Shown here: piece by piece, positions 49,626-57,923 of the stretch | Layout: the number at the start of each line of letters is the position of its first letter | How positions within the stretch are numbered: position 1 is the stretch's first letter | NCBI RefSeq assembly: GCF_900215435.1 | Contig: NZ_OCMY01000004.1 | Span: 1 to 64,000, forward strand | From: Candidatus Pantoea floridensis | GTDB taxonomy: Bacteria > Pseudomonadota > Gammaproteobacteria > Enterobacterales > Enterobacteriaceae | Direction of reading: 5' to 3' | DNA length: 64,000 bases | Made by a program: the position numbers and the translations under genes | The notes under the pieces: generated by a model | What the model was told of the DNA's origin: nothing | What the model saw: the letters and a program-made list of their open reading frames with translations, nothing else | Database searches by the model: none

Positions 49626-51020
49626 TCATTTCAGCCTGTTAAGTGTCTCTTCACCTTTCGTCCGGCGGGCGATTTCCTTGGCCGTCTCCTCTATGCCGGG
49701 ATAAATGGTGCTCGGTTTAATATTAAGCCTGCTGAGCTCCAGAAGAATCTCTTTCTTGTTGCTGACATATATACGGTCTATTTTGAGACCACTGTGTCCG
49801 GTATCAGGTAACACAGCTTCATGCCCGTAGAGCAGAAATGCTCCGGACTGAGATGAGATCCTTTGATTAGCAATTCTTCCACGGACAAACAGGATACGGC
49901 TCAAGTCTCCCGGACGAATTGCATTCTCAAAGTATGGTTTTTCCGCACGGATAAAATGAATTAGCCTTTTCAATTCTGCAGAACCTTCACCACGCTCATC
50001 AAGTGGAACTTCAGTTTCCGGGATGAGTGTATTTTTGTCATCCATATCTAGCAGCGACAGATTAGCAATGCAGCTGGCGGTGTCAGAATTGTAAAATTTG
50101 ATCTCGTCCGCCTGGACGGAGAAGATTTTTACATCTCCAATCTTCTCTTCCTCTTCGTTTTTATCCAGCATGTCGGCGCAGCAGAAATATAGGGCAACAA
50201 GCGGATTGGCCGTTACGTCCAGCAGGCGAGTAGGCAGCCCGTAGTGCTGCATGCGGACAAGTTTATCAATCATGAAATGGTCCTGATAAAACTCTGCCGG
50301 ATGGGCAGTAAGGATCTCGTTAATCATGTTCTTTTCTTTGTACCGGTACAGCGGCACGGCCTTCTCAGACCGGAACAGGGACGGTTCAAGCTTGTATCGG
50401 TAATCGCTATGTCCTCGGTAAAACACCTCCTGCCCTTCCTGAGCCTGAAATTCGTTAACTTTCTGCAGAAACTCTTCTACAGATGTTACAGGCTGCGGCA
50501 AAGGCGGTTCTTCGACAGGAGCATGCAGCTGAGGCGGTTCTTCAACAGGAGCTGCCGGATTGGGAAGCGGGACATATAGATTAAAAGCGCCCATCACCTC
50601 AGGAAGGCTGACTTCTTTGATAGCCCAGTGGGTTCTCATTGTTTCAAACAGGTGATAGAAGAACCGGTCGGCGAGGGCTCTGTAGTTATCGACGTTCGCT
50701 CTTTCAAAAACATAGTGAATGCGAACCGAATACTCTAAATTCTTCCCTTTGACGGCCACGCTTTCAAGCACGCCTACTCGGATATTGGAATATAAGCGCG
50801 AGGTTCCGTCTAGGCGTTGCTCATTGACGAACTCGGTCATTAGAAGACAGGGCATAACTTTGAGGTCATCGAGGACCGTTTGGTTAATCTCTCTGAAAAT
50901 GACCGAAAGCCGGTCACTCGTGTATTCCAGATAACGACTCAGTGGCATCGAGCTGTAAGCAAGCTCGCCTACAGGGACCTTCCAGTCTCTATCATTCACA
51001 TTCATTATCAGATTTATCAT
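49626..51020 (-). CDS. FRG-domain protein
   Basis: 464-residue protein. An unknown N-terminal domain (about 150 residues) and a Pro/Glu linker with two PVEEPP repeats precede an FRG domain from about residue 180: EVFYRGHSDYRYKLEPSLFR, then QHYGLPTRLLDVTANPLVAL. FRG proteins are linked to anti-phage islands, but their activity is unsettled. AAGGGA lies upstream of the ATG at 51020. The gene runs opposite to the rest of the island. Confidence 0.82.
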   Translation of the reverse strand: MINLIMNVNDRDWKVPVGELAYSSMPLSRYLEYTSDRLSVIFREINQTVLDDLKVMPCLLMTEFVNEQRLDGTSRLYSNIRVGVLESVAVKGKNLEYSVRIHYVFERANVDNYRALADRFFYHLFETMRTHWAIKEVSLPEVMGAFNLYVPLPNPAAPVEEPPQLHAPVEEPPLPQPVTSVEEFLQKVNEFQAQEGQEVFYRGHSDYRYKLEPSLFRSEKAVPLYRYKEKNMINEILTAHPAEFYQDHFMIDKLVRMQHYGLPTRLLDVTANPLVALYFCCADMLDKNEEEEKIGDVKIFSVQADEIKFYNSDTASCIANLSLLDMDDKNTLIPETEVPLDERGEGSAELKRLIHFIRAEKPYFENAIRPGDLSRILFVRGRIANQRISSQSGAFLLYGHEAVLPDTGHSGLKIDRIYVSNKKEILLELSRLNIKPSTIYPGIEETAKEIARRTKGEETLNRLK

Positions 51021-51216
51021 GAGATTCCCTTCAGTTTCATAAATGATTGGTCATAGAAATCACTTTATCCTTTTGCGCGTATCTGAGAAACAAGATCCGC
51101 TTTCACGGGTAAATCATTCCCCCTAAAAACACTGATGACAAGTGACTTCCTCTCAGATTTAATCTTAATCTGGCACATTTGATTCTAGTATTAAAAAACA
51201 GTAAAAAGAATTATTT

Positions 51217-51252
51217 ATGATATTAATTAGACATCATTTTAATATTAAATCA
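51217..51252. repeat. Stray TTTAATATTAAA site
   Basis: GATATTAATTAGACATC and TTTTAATATTAAATC, the same motif as around the par genes, 9 kb away. It lies about 115 bases upstream of the gene at 51367. Confidence 0.55.
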
Positions 51253-51366
51253 GCCTATTTTTTGTTACCATGCTTACTTGTTTTAGTGATGTTAAAGCGC
51301 GAGTTTTTTTGTATTTCTCTACAAACAACGCATATAGATTTGTGACGGCAAGGAACAGATTACTAA

Positions 51367-52347
51367 ATGAATGATTTATTCATGCGCATCCGCGCTGCAC
51401 TGATCCATCAGACTGACTGGCTAATTCGCAAAAATTTCAGCTACAGAATGAACGAAGCAGCACTGCTTTTTCTTGATGACGTCACCCTCTATCGACCGAC
51501 GGCTGATGCCGATACGATGCTCAGGCTGGATACCGTCTTCACGGGTTATTCAATGGAGCACCTGCCTGAGGAACTTCAGCGTATCCTCGCCAAAGTTGTT
51601 TCTTCAACTAATTCTGCTGTTCCTGATTTCGACTTCAGGAAAATAGAGAGCCTGACGGCCTCCAAAGGGTTTGGTAAAGGCCATAACCCGCACATAAATG
51701 GCAGCTGGTACAAAAACCTGTCCTCATGGGGAAAAGGGATGTTCCCGGGTAAGAATCTGCGATCGGAAAACCTGCAGGACTGGCAGGAAAATGTCCGGCA
51801 CATAGAGCGTGAAGGATTCAGACCGGACGGGCCGGTCAACGTTCTGTACTACGAATGGTACAAGCGGTATGTGGTTTCAAATACCGGCGGTTCTCACCAC
51901 GCGGCCAAGGTTATTTATCAGGCTCTCCGGGATAACCTCACCTATAACAGGGAAGCCGTGGTGGAATATCTGTCTATCGATACTGAAGCCGTTCGCGAGC
52001 TGGAGGCCCGGTATGTTGCGTTCATTTACCGGCCACAAAAGGAAGACGCCACGGGGTACAGACGAGACGCTGACACTGGCTTTCAGCTGTCTCTGAGTGA
52101 GCTGGTCGGTGAGCATATTGGCTATCTCCAGCCTGTACATTACAGCGAGAACATCAGGATGGCATTCATTCCTCGTTCAGAGCTGAAAGTGGATGAAGCG
52201 CGACTCAGTCAGTGGATTACCACAGCAATACAGGCGGGGAAAATTATCTCGCTGACAGACTACCTGAAAAATCCGGAGCCATTTCACGTTAAGCCTTATG
52301 TCCATGAAGTAAACGCTCCTTTGCTTAGAAGCCCGTATGACTCCTGA
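51367..52347 (+). CDS. Conserved plasmid protein, unknown function
   Basis: 326-residue protein starting MNDLFMRIRAALIHQTDWLI. The middle has WYKNLSSWGKGMFPGKN and YYEWYKRYVVSNTGGSHHAA, with two adjacent His residues. Proteins of this kind seem common on large enterobacterial plasmids, but I cannot name a family with confidence. It is transcribed away from the FRG gene. The partition-type motif upstream hints at regulation by the RHH partition protein. Confidence 0.6.
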   Translation: MNDLFMRIRAALIHQTDWLIRKNFSYRMNEAALLFLDDVTLYRPTADADTMLRLDTVFTGYSMEHLPEELQRILAKVVSSTNSAVPDFDFRKIESLTASKGFGKGHNPHINGSWYKNLSSWGKGMFPGKNLRSENLQDWQENVRHIEREGFRPDGPVNVLYYEWYKRYVVSNTGGSHHAAKVIYQALRDNLTYNREAVVEYLSIDTEAVRELEARYVAFIYRPQKEDATGYRRDADTGFQLSLSELVGEHIGYLQPVHYSENIRMAFIPRSELKVDEARLSQWITTAIQAGKIISLTDYLKNPEPFHVKPYVHEVNAPLLRSPYDS

Positions 52348-52437
52348 CATGTCTGCGGGCTCAAGCAGCGGCAGTTGCAGTAATAAGCCGGACTCTTCCG
52401 GCAACTAAATACTCATATAAAACGGAAAACAAGGATT

Positions 52438-52698
52438 TTGATGATGTTTGATACCAACGTCAGAAGCACATCAGAGAGCTACTCTGCGGCGGCTTGTTCG
52501 CCCGCGAACCTGGTCACTTTACGGGATGGGGAAAATAAAATATGGGTCATCCAGAAAGAGTTGATTGCTTTTATTCGCGAAGATAAATACGGGAAGGAAT
52601 GCCGCGTGGTGCTATCCAACCAGGAATGGTTCAGCGTGCCGATGACCGCGGAGTCACTGGTCACCGCGCTGGGCCTGCCGTCGCTTCCCCCGGCCTGA
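52438..52698 (+). CDS. Small hypothetical protein before rpn
   Basis: 86-residue protein with a strand-rich middle (LVTLRDGENKIWVIQKELIA) and MTAESLVTALGLPSLPPA at the end. AAGGA precedes the first of two adjacent ATG codons. It ends 17 bases before the Rpn gene and is probably co-transcribed with it. No family is recognised. Confidence 0.6.
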   Translation: MMMFDTNVRSTSESYSAAACSPANLVTLRDGENKIWVIQKELIAFIREDKYGKECRVVLSNQEWFSVPMTAESLVTALGLPSLPPA

Positions 52699-52715
52699 GA
52701 AGAAAGGAACCAGAC

Positions 52716-53627
52716 GTGAAAAAAACGACACCGGTGCCTCACGATGCGGCCTTTAAGGCCTTCCTGACGCATCCCGATACCGCCCGTGACTTTATCGAGC
52801 TGCACCTGCCAGCGGAGCTTCGCGCCGTCTGCGACCTCAGCACGCTAAAACTTGAGTCGGGCAGCTTCGTGGAGGAAAGCCTTCGCGCCTACTACAGCGA
52901 CGTACTTTACAGCCTGAAAACCGCCGCCGGCGACGGCTACATTCACGTGCTCATCGAGCACCAGTCGACGCCCGATCGCCACATGGCGTTCCGCCTGATG
53001 CGCTACGCCGTGGCCGCCATGCAGCGCCACCTCGATGCTGGCCATAAAAAGCTACCGCTGGTCATTCCCGTGCTGTTCTACACCGGACGGCGCAGCCCGT
53101 ACCCGTACTCCACCGACTGGCTGCAGGAGTTTGACGACCCGGCACTGGCCGGGAGCCTCTACGGCGCTCCGTTCCCGCTGGTCGACGTCACGGTTATCCC
53201 GGACGAGGAGATCATGAACCATCGCAGCATGGCGGCGCTTACGCTGCTGCAGAAGCACATTCACCGGCGCGACCTTGCCGACCTGCTGGACCGGCTGGCC
53301 GCCACCCTGATGGCCGGTCACCTGACGGGACAGCAGCTGGTTTCGCTGATAAACTACCTCGTACAGGCGGGCGAAACTGACGATGCCGAAGCCTTCGTAC
53401 GCAACCTGGCGCAGAGAGTGCCGCAGCATGAGGACGAACTGATGACGATTGCACAGCAGCTTGAGCAGAAGGGCCTGGAGAAAGGGCGCATGGAAGGGCG
53501 TCAGGAAGGGCGTCAGGAAGGTAAAATGGAGGTTGCGCGCAACCTGCTGGCAAAAGGCATTCCGCTGGACTCAGTAAGGGAACTGACCGGGCTGTCAGAC
53601 GACGATCTCGCAAAAATTCACCACTGA
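52716..53627 (+). CDS. Rpn/YhgA-type recombination-promoting nuclease
   Basis: 303-residue Rpn-family protein. It opens VKKTTPVPHDAAFKAFLTHP and continues with DFIELHLPAELR, the transposase-like PD-(D/E)xK domain. The active-site region is SDVLYSLKT followed by IHVLIEHQST. The C-terminus has a Gly/Glu/Arg repeat (MEGRQEGRQEGKM) as usual in the family. E. coli Rpn proteins are DNA endonucleases that raise RecA-independent recombination. The start is GTG, supported by AAGGAA nine bases upstream. Confidence 0.88.
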   Translation: MKKTTPVPHDAAFKAFLTHPDTARDFIELHLPAELRAVCDLSTLKLESGSFVEESLRAYYSDVLYSLKTAAGDGYIHVLIEHQSTPDRHMAFRLMRYAVAAMQRHLDAGHKKLPLVIPVLFYTGRRSPYPYSTDWLQEFDDPALAGSLYGAPFPLVDVTVIPDEEIMNHRSMAALTLLQKHIHRRDLADLLDRLAATLMAGHLTGQQLVSLINYLVQAGETDDAEAFVRNLAQRVPQHEDELMTIAQQLEQKGLEKGRMEGRQEGRQEGKMEVARNLLAKGIPLDSVRELTGLSDDDLAKIHH

Positions 53628-53649
53628 TTTATCCAGGGATAACGAAACC

Positions 53650-53883
53650 ATGCCCAATGAACTGACGAAATTAATTGACGGCGGCGCCCAGGCTCTGTCG
53701 TCCTGGCTGCCGGCAGGGTTACGCACGTTGCTGAATGACGGCGCTCATCTGATGAACTCATGGATGGACATGAATCAGGTGACAGAGCTGACCGGCGTGA
53801 TCGTGATTGCAGGGCTGTTTATTACCGGGCTCTCGATGATCGGCATTATGCTGGGATCGCCAGCCTCATCGCATCAGAAGTAA
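53650..53883 (+). CDS. Small single-span membrane protein
   Basis: 77-residue protein with an amphipathic N-terminal half and one membrane segment (GVIVIAGLFITGLSMIGIML). It follows rpn by 22 bases with AGGGA before the ATG. The function is unknown. It is convergent with holE, 55 bases away. Confidence 0.6.
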   Translation: MPNELTKLIDGGAQALSSWLPAGLRTLLNDGAHLMNSWMDMNQVTELTGVIVIAGLFITGLSMIGIMLGSPASSHQK

Positions 53884-53938
53884 ACCGGGCCCCTGCCAGG
53901 GGGCTTATGTCCATACCTGCCCCGGACGTCATCGCCTT

Positions 53939-54184
53939 TCATTCTCCCTTCGGTTCCTTTTGATAAACCAGATCGGTCCCGCGCGGGAACTGCAGTGCCA
54001 GATTACGGTAATACTGCAGCCGTTCCCTGAAGTATTCACGCAATTCCTCTGGCTGCTGCCTTTCAGCTTCGGCCGGGATAACGGGAAGGTTAAGGCGCTC
54101 TTTGTACGCCACGCCTGAGGCGGCAAGATCCACGTTGACCTTTGCGCGTTCTTCCGTGCTTCGTGCGGCTAAATTGTGTTTCAT
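53939..54184 (-). CDS. holE: HolE-like DNA polymerase III theta subunit
   Basis: 81-residue homologue of HolE. The core [39 protein letters not shown] and RERLQYY matches chromosomal theta ([20 protein letters not shown]). Theta binds and stabilises the proofreading subunit epsilon; phage P1 carries a similar gene (hot). The plasmid copy could stabilise epsilon or alter the replisome during transfer or SOS. It is divergent from the HMCES gene, sharing a 54-base promoter gap. Confidence 0.92.
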   Translation of the reverse strand: [81 protein letters not shown]

Positions 54185-54238
54185 GTTAAATCCTCCTGAC
54201 GTCAGTATACCCCGCTATCCTTACAGCAGGAGGTGTCT

Positions 54239-54919
54239 ATGTGTGGACGATTTGCGCAGTACAGCAGCCGTGATGAATATTTTGACGCACTCGGACTGAA
54301 ACCAGACGAAATCACGTTTGATCCGGAGCCCATTGGCCGCTTCAACGTGGCGCCAGGCACAAAGGTGCTGCTCCTCAGCGAGCGTGAGGATGCGCTGCAC
54401 CTCGATCCCGTGTTCTGGGGTTATGGCCCGGAGTGGTGGGATAAGCAGCCGCTCATTAACGCACGCGGCGAAACGGCAGCGAGCGGGCGCATGTTTAAGC
54501 CGCTGTGGAACCACGGGCGCGCCATTGTGCCGGCTGACGGCTGGTTCGAATGGCAGAAAGAGGGTGGGAAAAAGCAGCCGTTCTTTATCTACCACAGAAA
54601 AAAGCAGCCTCTGTTTTTTGCCGCCATCGGTAAGCAGCCTTACGGACAGGACCACGGTAAGGAAGGGTTTGTCATTGTGACCTCATCGAGCAACCAGGGC
54701 ATGGTCGACATCCACGATCGCAGGCCGCTAGTGATCGCTGCTGACGCCGTCCGTGAATGGCTGAGTGCTGATACATCACCTGAGCGGGCAGAGGAAATTG
54801 CTCATGATGCAGCCATTCCGGAGAAAGAATTTACATGGCATCCGGTAAGTAAGGCCGTGGGAAACATACACAATCAGGGAAAAGAACTGATTGAGCAACT
54901 TCATGAGGCAACCGACTGA
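54239..54919 (+). CDS. HMCES/YedK (SRAP) abasic-site shielding protein
   Basis: 226-residue SRAP-domain protein. It begins MCGRFAQYS; Met removal exposes Cys2, which forms a thiazolidine crosslink with abasic sites in single-stranded DNA. Other conserved parts are GRFNVAPGT, NARGETAA, RAIVPADGWFEW and DIHDRRPLVI, holding the Asn, Glu and His of the active site. The start at 54239 is required for Cys2. It should protect single-stranded plasmid DNA. It is divergent from holE. Confidence 0.93.
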   Translation: MCGRFAQYSSRDEYFDALGLKPDEITFDPEPIGRFNVAPGTKVLLLSEREDALHLDPVFWGYGPEWWDKQPLINARGETAASGRMFKPLWNHGRAIVPADGWFEWQKEGGKKQPFFIYHRKKQPLFFAAIGKQPYGQDHGKEGFVIVTSSSNQGMVDIHDRRPLVIAADAVREWLSADTSPERAEEIAHDAAIPEKEFTWHPVSKAVGNIHNQGKELIEQLHEATD

Positions 54920-54944
54920 AAGAAGGCTGCATGCAAAAGTGGAC

Positions 54945-54970
54945 AAAAAAAATCCCCGCCAGAGCGGGGA
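54945..54970 (-). terminator. Rho-independent terminator (minus strand)
   Basis: On the minus strand TCCCCGC-tctg-GCGGGGA is followed by eight T. It serves the gene at 55136-55342, which reads towards it, and may also stop the HMCES transcript from the other side. Confidence 0.8.
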
Positions 54971-55135
54971 CATAAACTGGACAGGGTGGAAAGTCTCTCG
55001 CATCGTGTGCGTGCTGTGTGTAGCCTTCGTGGAAAATACGAAGCGCATACCAGATTAGTCAGCAGTTAGATTACCGGCAAATGGGTAACGAAAAATTTGT
55101 TGGTCATCACAATGGGTTCTGGCCATCAACCCTCA

Positions 55136-55342
55136 TTAATGTCGCGCAGGAGGCGGCCCTTCGAGGGTTATAAGTAAGCGCTGCTCACCGGCGTCCACTT
55201 TCAGGATATTACTTTCATGAGCGTTCAGGTTTTCCACAATGATAATACTTAGCGCAGCCATGAGCTCTGCGGGAGAGGCTTTAACAGCCTCTGCAAGTAT
55301 TTCAATCTCATCAACTAACTGTGTTACCGTCCCATCTCTCAT
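55136..55342 (-). CDS. Small hypothetical protein
   Basis: 68-residue, mostly helical acidic protein (LVDEIEILAEAVKASPAELM) with a short C-terminal strand segment. No family is recognised. Its direction leads to the minus-strand terminator at 54945. The 1.0 kb between it and repA holds the replication origin. Confidence 0.5.
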   Translation of the reverse strand: MRDGTVTQLVDEIEILAEAVKASPAELMAALSIIIVENLNAHESNILKVDAGEQRLLITLEGPPPARH

Positions 55343-55881
55343 CTGCCTGACTTCCCCTATCCATAGTGAGTGCTACTAGCTTACGTGTTTTTTCATAAGT
55401 AACACACATCCTGCAACTGCAAAGGCCGGCGAGCAGTGCGCAGCCTGCCCCTGAATGACGCGTCAGCGGCATGGAGGCGCCCTAAATAGCTAAGGACGGT
55501 TCAGGAGCCAACTGGCGCCGTCAGCCCGGCGTAGCCGGTTACAGGCTCAATGGTGGCGAAAGCCCAACCCCTCCCTGCCAGACGCCGTTTAAGCAGCGGC
55601 CATTCAGGCGCGCATAAGTCAGATGGTCGCAGACGAAAGATAGTTATCGCGGGCCTCAGAGTGACAGCGACGTCAGAGGTAGTTACATCATCCATCTATA
55701 AAGCGACTCTGTTCCGGCCCTTTGGGCCGGGGCGGCGGCGCTTTTCAGGGTGGGTTTCGCTTGGTTCTGAGATAAGCACGATTTTAATGGTTTTGGGTTT
55801 ACTGCAGATGGATGTGGTCATGCTGTAACCGCTGTTTTTTTGCCCGCAATTTGCGGGAGCTACCTTCAGGCGCGTAGCGAC

Positions 55882-55915
55882 TGCAGCGAACCGGCGCGAA
55901 CGTCAGTTCGCTGCA
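55882..55915. repeat. Inverted repeat in the origin region
   Basis: TGCAGCGAAC and GTTCGCTGCA form a perfect ten-base stem 190 bases downstream of the DnaA box. It may be a primosome or lagging-strand start site as found beyond oriR in R1-type plasmids. From 55343 to 55880 I see only weak frames. Confidence 0.45.
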
Positions 55916-56130
55916 AGGGCGGGCATTAACTTGTTCACATGGCGAAGCCGTATAGGTTTTATTTTTAAAGGTAAGTAATAACAGATCTTTAAAAGAAGGT
56001 AGATCGGGTTTTTAAAAGGATCATCGCGGTTTGTAAAAAGTCCGGATAGCAGTTAACCGGCTATTCGGTCAGGAGATTATTTTAATACCCTCTCGCGGTT
56101 TATGTGGATAACTCAAAAACGCACCAGTGC
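55916..56130. other. Probable replication origin (oriR)
   Basis: Non-coding stretch downstream of repA with AT-rich parts (GGTTTTTAAAAGG) and a DnaA box. In R1/RepFIIA plasmids, RepA acts in cis through the CIS segment just after repA (here about 56131-56380) and loads on oriR. The order repA, CIS, DnaA box, AT-rich DNA is kept here. Confidence 0.65.
56103..56111 (-). promoter_or_regulatory. DnaA box
   Basis: TGTGGATAA is the exact complement of TTATCCACA, the strong DnaA box. It lies 270 bases after the repA stop, as expected for oriR. Confidence 0.8.
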
Positions 56131-56380
56131 GTGACCTCAACGTCGCTGCACCGGTGAATTTATGGGCTGGGTTTGACCTGGACTTATGGAGGATGTCAGC
56201 GAAAAGTGGATGATATTTATACGGAATGGGAATAACAGGCGAGCGTGGGCCTCCGGCGCAAACCGGATAGCTGAAAGAGAGGGTGTGAAGATAAAAAGCG
56301 GCCTTTCTGGCCGGTTTGCGGACACGGGAAAGCCGGCGCCAAAGCGCCAGTCAGTGAAACCGAATGATGTCAGAAACGCG

Positions 56381-57247
56381 TCAGGTGGTAACCAGCTGGT
56401 CGTCGTCAAGCCGCGCATAGTGGCCACGCGACATCTTCATACGCTCCGTCACGCGGCGCTCGATTTCCGCTCTCACCGCGTCCAGGCCGCCAAAGAAGCG
56501 ACCGTTAACGATATCTTTATTCAGCTGAGTGCGGACCAGCTGCTCAATGTCTTTACGGTTGCGCGGTGCGTCTTTACGCGCACGATGACGTTTCATACCG
56601 TGTTCGCGGCGCGACTTCTGGTACTCGCGGAAGCGTTCGCGCACGAATGCCCAGGCGGCGTTAATGAGTTCACCGGCGTCTGCGCGCGGTAACCCCTTCT
56701 TCTCACGCTGGCGGTTTTCCCACTCAATACGGCTACGGCGCGCTGCTGCAACGGCTTCCTCCGACACGTCCAGCACTTGCCACATCAGCGGTGTGAAGGT
56801 GATATCAGTCGGAATGTTGCAGCCGATCTCTTTATCATACTCGGTGTTGTAGGTGATGAGCTTCAGCTGCTCAAGCGTATGGCAGGCACCCGTGAATCGG
56901 GTGATCGAGAGACGTTTTTTCTCCGTGGCCAGTCCGCAGCGGATGCTCATAGTCGTGAGCGAGGCGCCCACGCGGTTGGCCAGCGGATTCAGGTACCAGC
57001 ACATTGCCTGAAGCGTTGCTTCCAGCGCGCGCATGCGGAGCTTTGGTGGCCGGCGTTTGCGTTCGCCACGGGCGATCGACATCGCAACCAGCATCTGGAA
57101 TTCTACGCGTTGCGTAAAGCCCACCGCCTTCTCACGAAGTTTTTCGCAGAACGGCAGCGTTTTCTTTCCTTTCTCCGGAATAAATTCAGGATTAGGATTC
57201 TTTACCTGCCGGTAAAATGAAGTGTTTTCAGATACCTGTTCAGTCAC
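56381..57247 (-). CDS. repA: RepA replication initiator, RepFIIA family
   Basis: 288-residue initiator. The order RQVKNPNPEFIPEKGKK, LPFCEKLREKAVGFT, NPLANRVGASLTTMSI, IPTDITFTPLMWQVLDVSEE and AVAAARRSRIEWENRQR is that of RepA1 of R1/R100. It initiates replication at oriR, preferentially in cis. The start is GTG, overlapping the stop of the leader peptide, so RepA synthesis depends on leader translation and is controlled by the copA antisense RNA. Confidence 0.95.
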   Translation of the reverse strand: MTEQVSENTSFYRQVKNPNPEFIPEKGKKTLPFCEKLREKAVGFTQRVEFQMLVAMSIARGERKRRPPKLRMRALEATLQAMCWYLNPLANRVGASLTTMSIRCGLATEKKRLSITRFTGACHTLEQLKLITYNTEYDKEIGCNIPTDITFTPLMWQVLDVSEEAVAAARRSRIEWENRQREKKGLPRADAGELINAAWAFVRERFREYQKSRREHGMKRHRARKDAPRNRKDIEQLVRTQLNKDIVNGRFFGGLDAVRAEIERRVTERMKMSRGHYARLDDDQLVTT

Positions 57248-57311
57248 GCCTTCCTGCGCTTATGTTGCACAGAAGGAGTACGCACAGAAGGTATTGCAGT
57301 TTTCCGGGCAT
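57240..57311 (-). CDS. tap: Leader peptide Tap (RepA6-like)
   Basis: 23-residue peptide MPGKLQYLLCVLLLCNISAG plus RRD. The LLCNISAG end is characteristic of RepFIIA leader peptides. Its stop lies inside the repA start region (GTGACTGA), so ribosomes ending here can restart on repA. Pairing of copA with the upstream leader RNA blocks tap translation and thereby repA. GGGGAG lies ten bases before the ATG. Confidence 0.85.
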   Translation of the reverse strand: MPGKLQYLLCVLLLCNISAGRRD

Positions 57312-57319
57312 AAAACTAT

Positions 57320-57416
57320 ACTCCCCGCATAGAGCAACAGCTTCTATGCAGATTCAGTGAGCCCCGTTAATCTTCCTCAGTCGCCAAACTCAGAGATTAT
57401 CGGGGTTTTCTTTTTT
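57320..57416 (+). ncRNA. copA: copA-type antisense RNA controlling repA
   Basis: The main stem-loop lies at 57362-57405: CCCCG plus TTAATCTTCCTCAG pairs with CTCAGAGATTAT plus CGGGG, leaving the loop TCGCCAAA, then TTTTCTTTTTT. On the repA mRNA strand the loop reads TTTGGCGA, typical of IncFII/IncI kissing loops. The hairpin with its T-run is the 3' end of the antisense RNA. The 5' end is estimated. Loop sequence sets incompatibility. Confidence 0.85.
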
Positions 57417-57534
57417 CTGGCCTTCAGTAATCTGTCAGTACCAGTCTCCTGCCACCTTGCGGCGTGGCCCGCCAGAATTCTTTACGGTTTGCAATCTATC
57501 ACTTCAACAGACATACGACAAGAAAGTAATGCCA

Positions 57535-57789
57535 TTACTTATTGCTAGCTTCAAATGCCTGTTCTAAAAGACGTTCAATATACTCAGCCTGAGTCATGCC
57601 TTGTTTGTCACACTCGACCAAAAGCCGGTCTTTTATTGGATTGCGCACAAAAATCTTAACTTCTTTATGAGTCAGTTTTTTTCTGGCCACAGCTGCCTGC
57701 TGCTTTTCAGAAGCACTTAACGGATTACCTTTGCGATATGGGCGCTTAGATCCTGCTGAGGAAGTGACTGCGTTAGCTGACTGCGACAT
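57535..57789 (-). CDS. copB: CopB repressor of repA promoter
   Basis: 84-residue CopB/RepA2 homologue: MSQSANAVTSSAGSKRPYRK, NPLSASEKQQAAVARK and the C-terminal helix pair. It represses the internal repA promoter. The second half (HKEVKIFVRNPIKDRLLVE) is diverged from R1 CopB. It lies upstream of copA in the usual order copB, copA, tap, repA. The frame opens further upstream, but MSQ is the family start. Confidence 0.92.
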   Translation of the reverse strand: MSQSANAVTSSAGSKRPYRKGNPLSASEKQQAAVARKKLTHKEVKIFVRNPIKDRLLVECDKQGMTQAEYIERLLEQAFEASNK

Positions 57790-57923
57790 CTCTGCCTCCT
57801 CCACTAAATTCAGAGCGAATTTTGCAGAGAATACTACATAACTCATAAATCAGCGACTTAACTTTAAGCAGGAGTGTGATCAGCGTTGGCGCGCGGACCG
57901 CACTCAGAATTTAAAAGCGGATT

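Noticed and set aside
56186..56692. 168-codon plus-strand frame opposite repA and CIS
   Set aside because: Shadow of repA; the region before it is the cis-acting segment to oriR.
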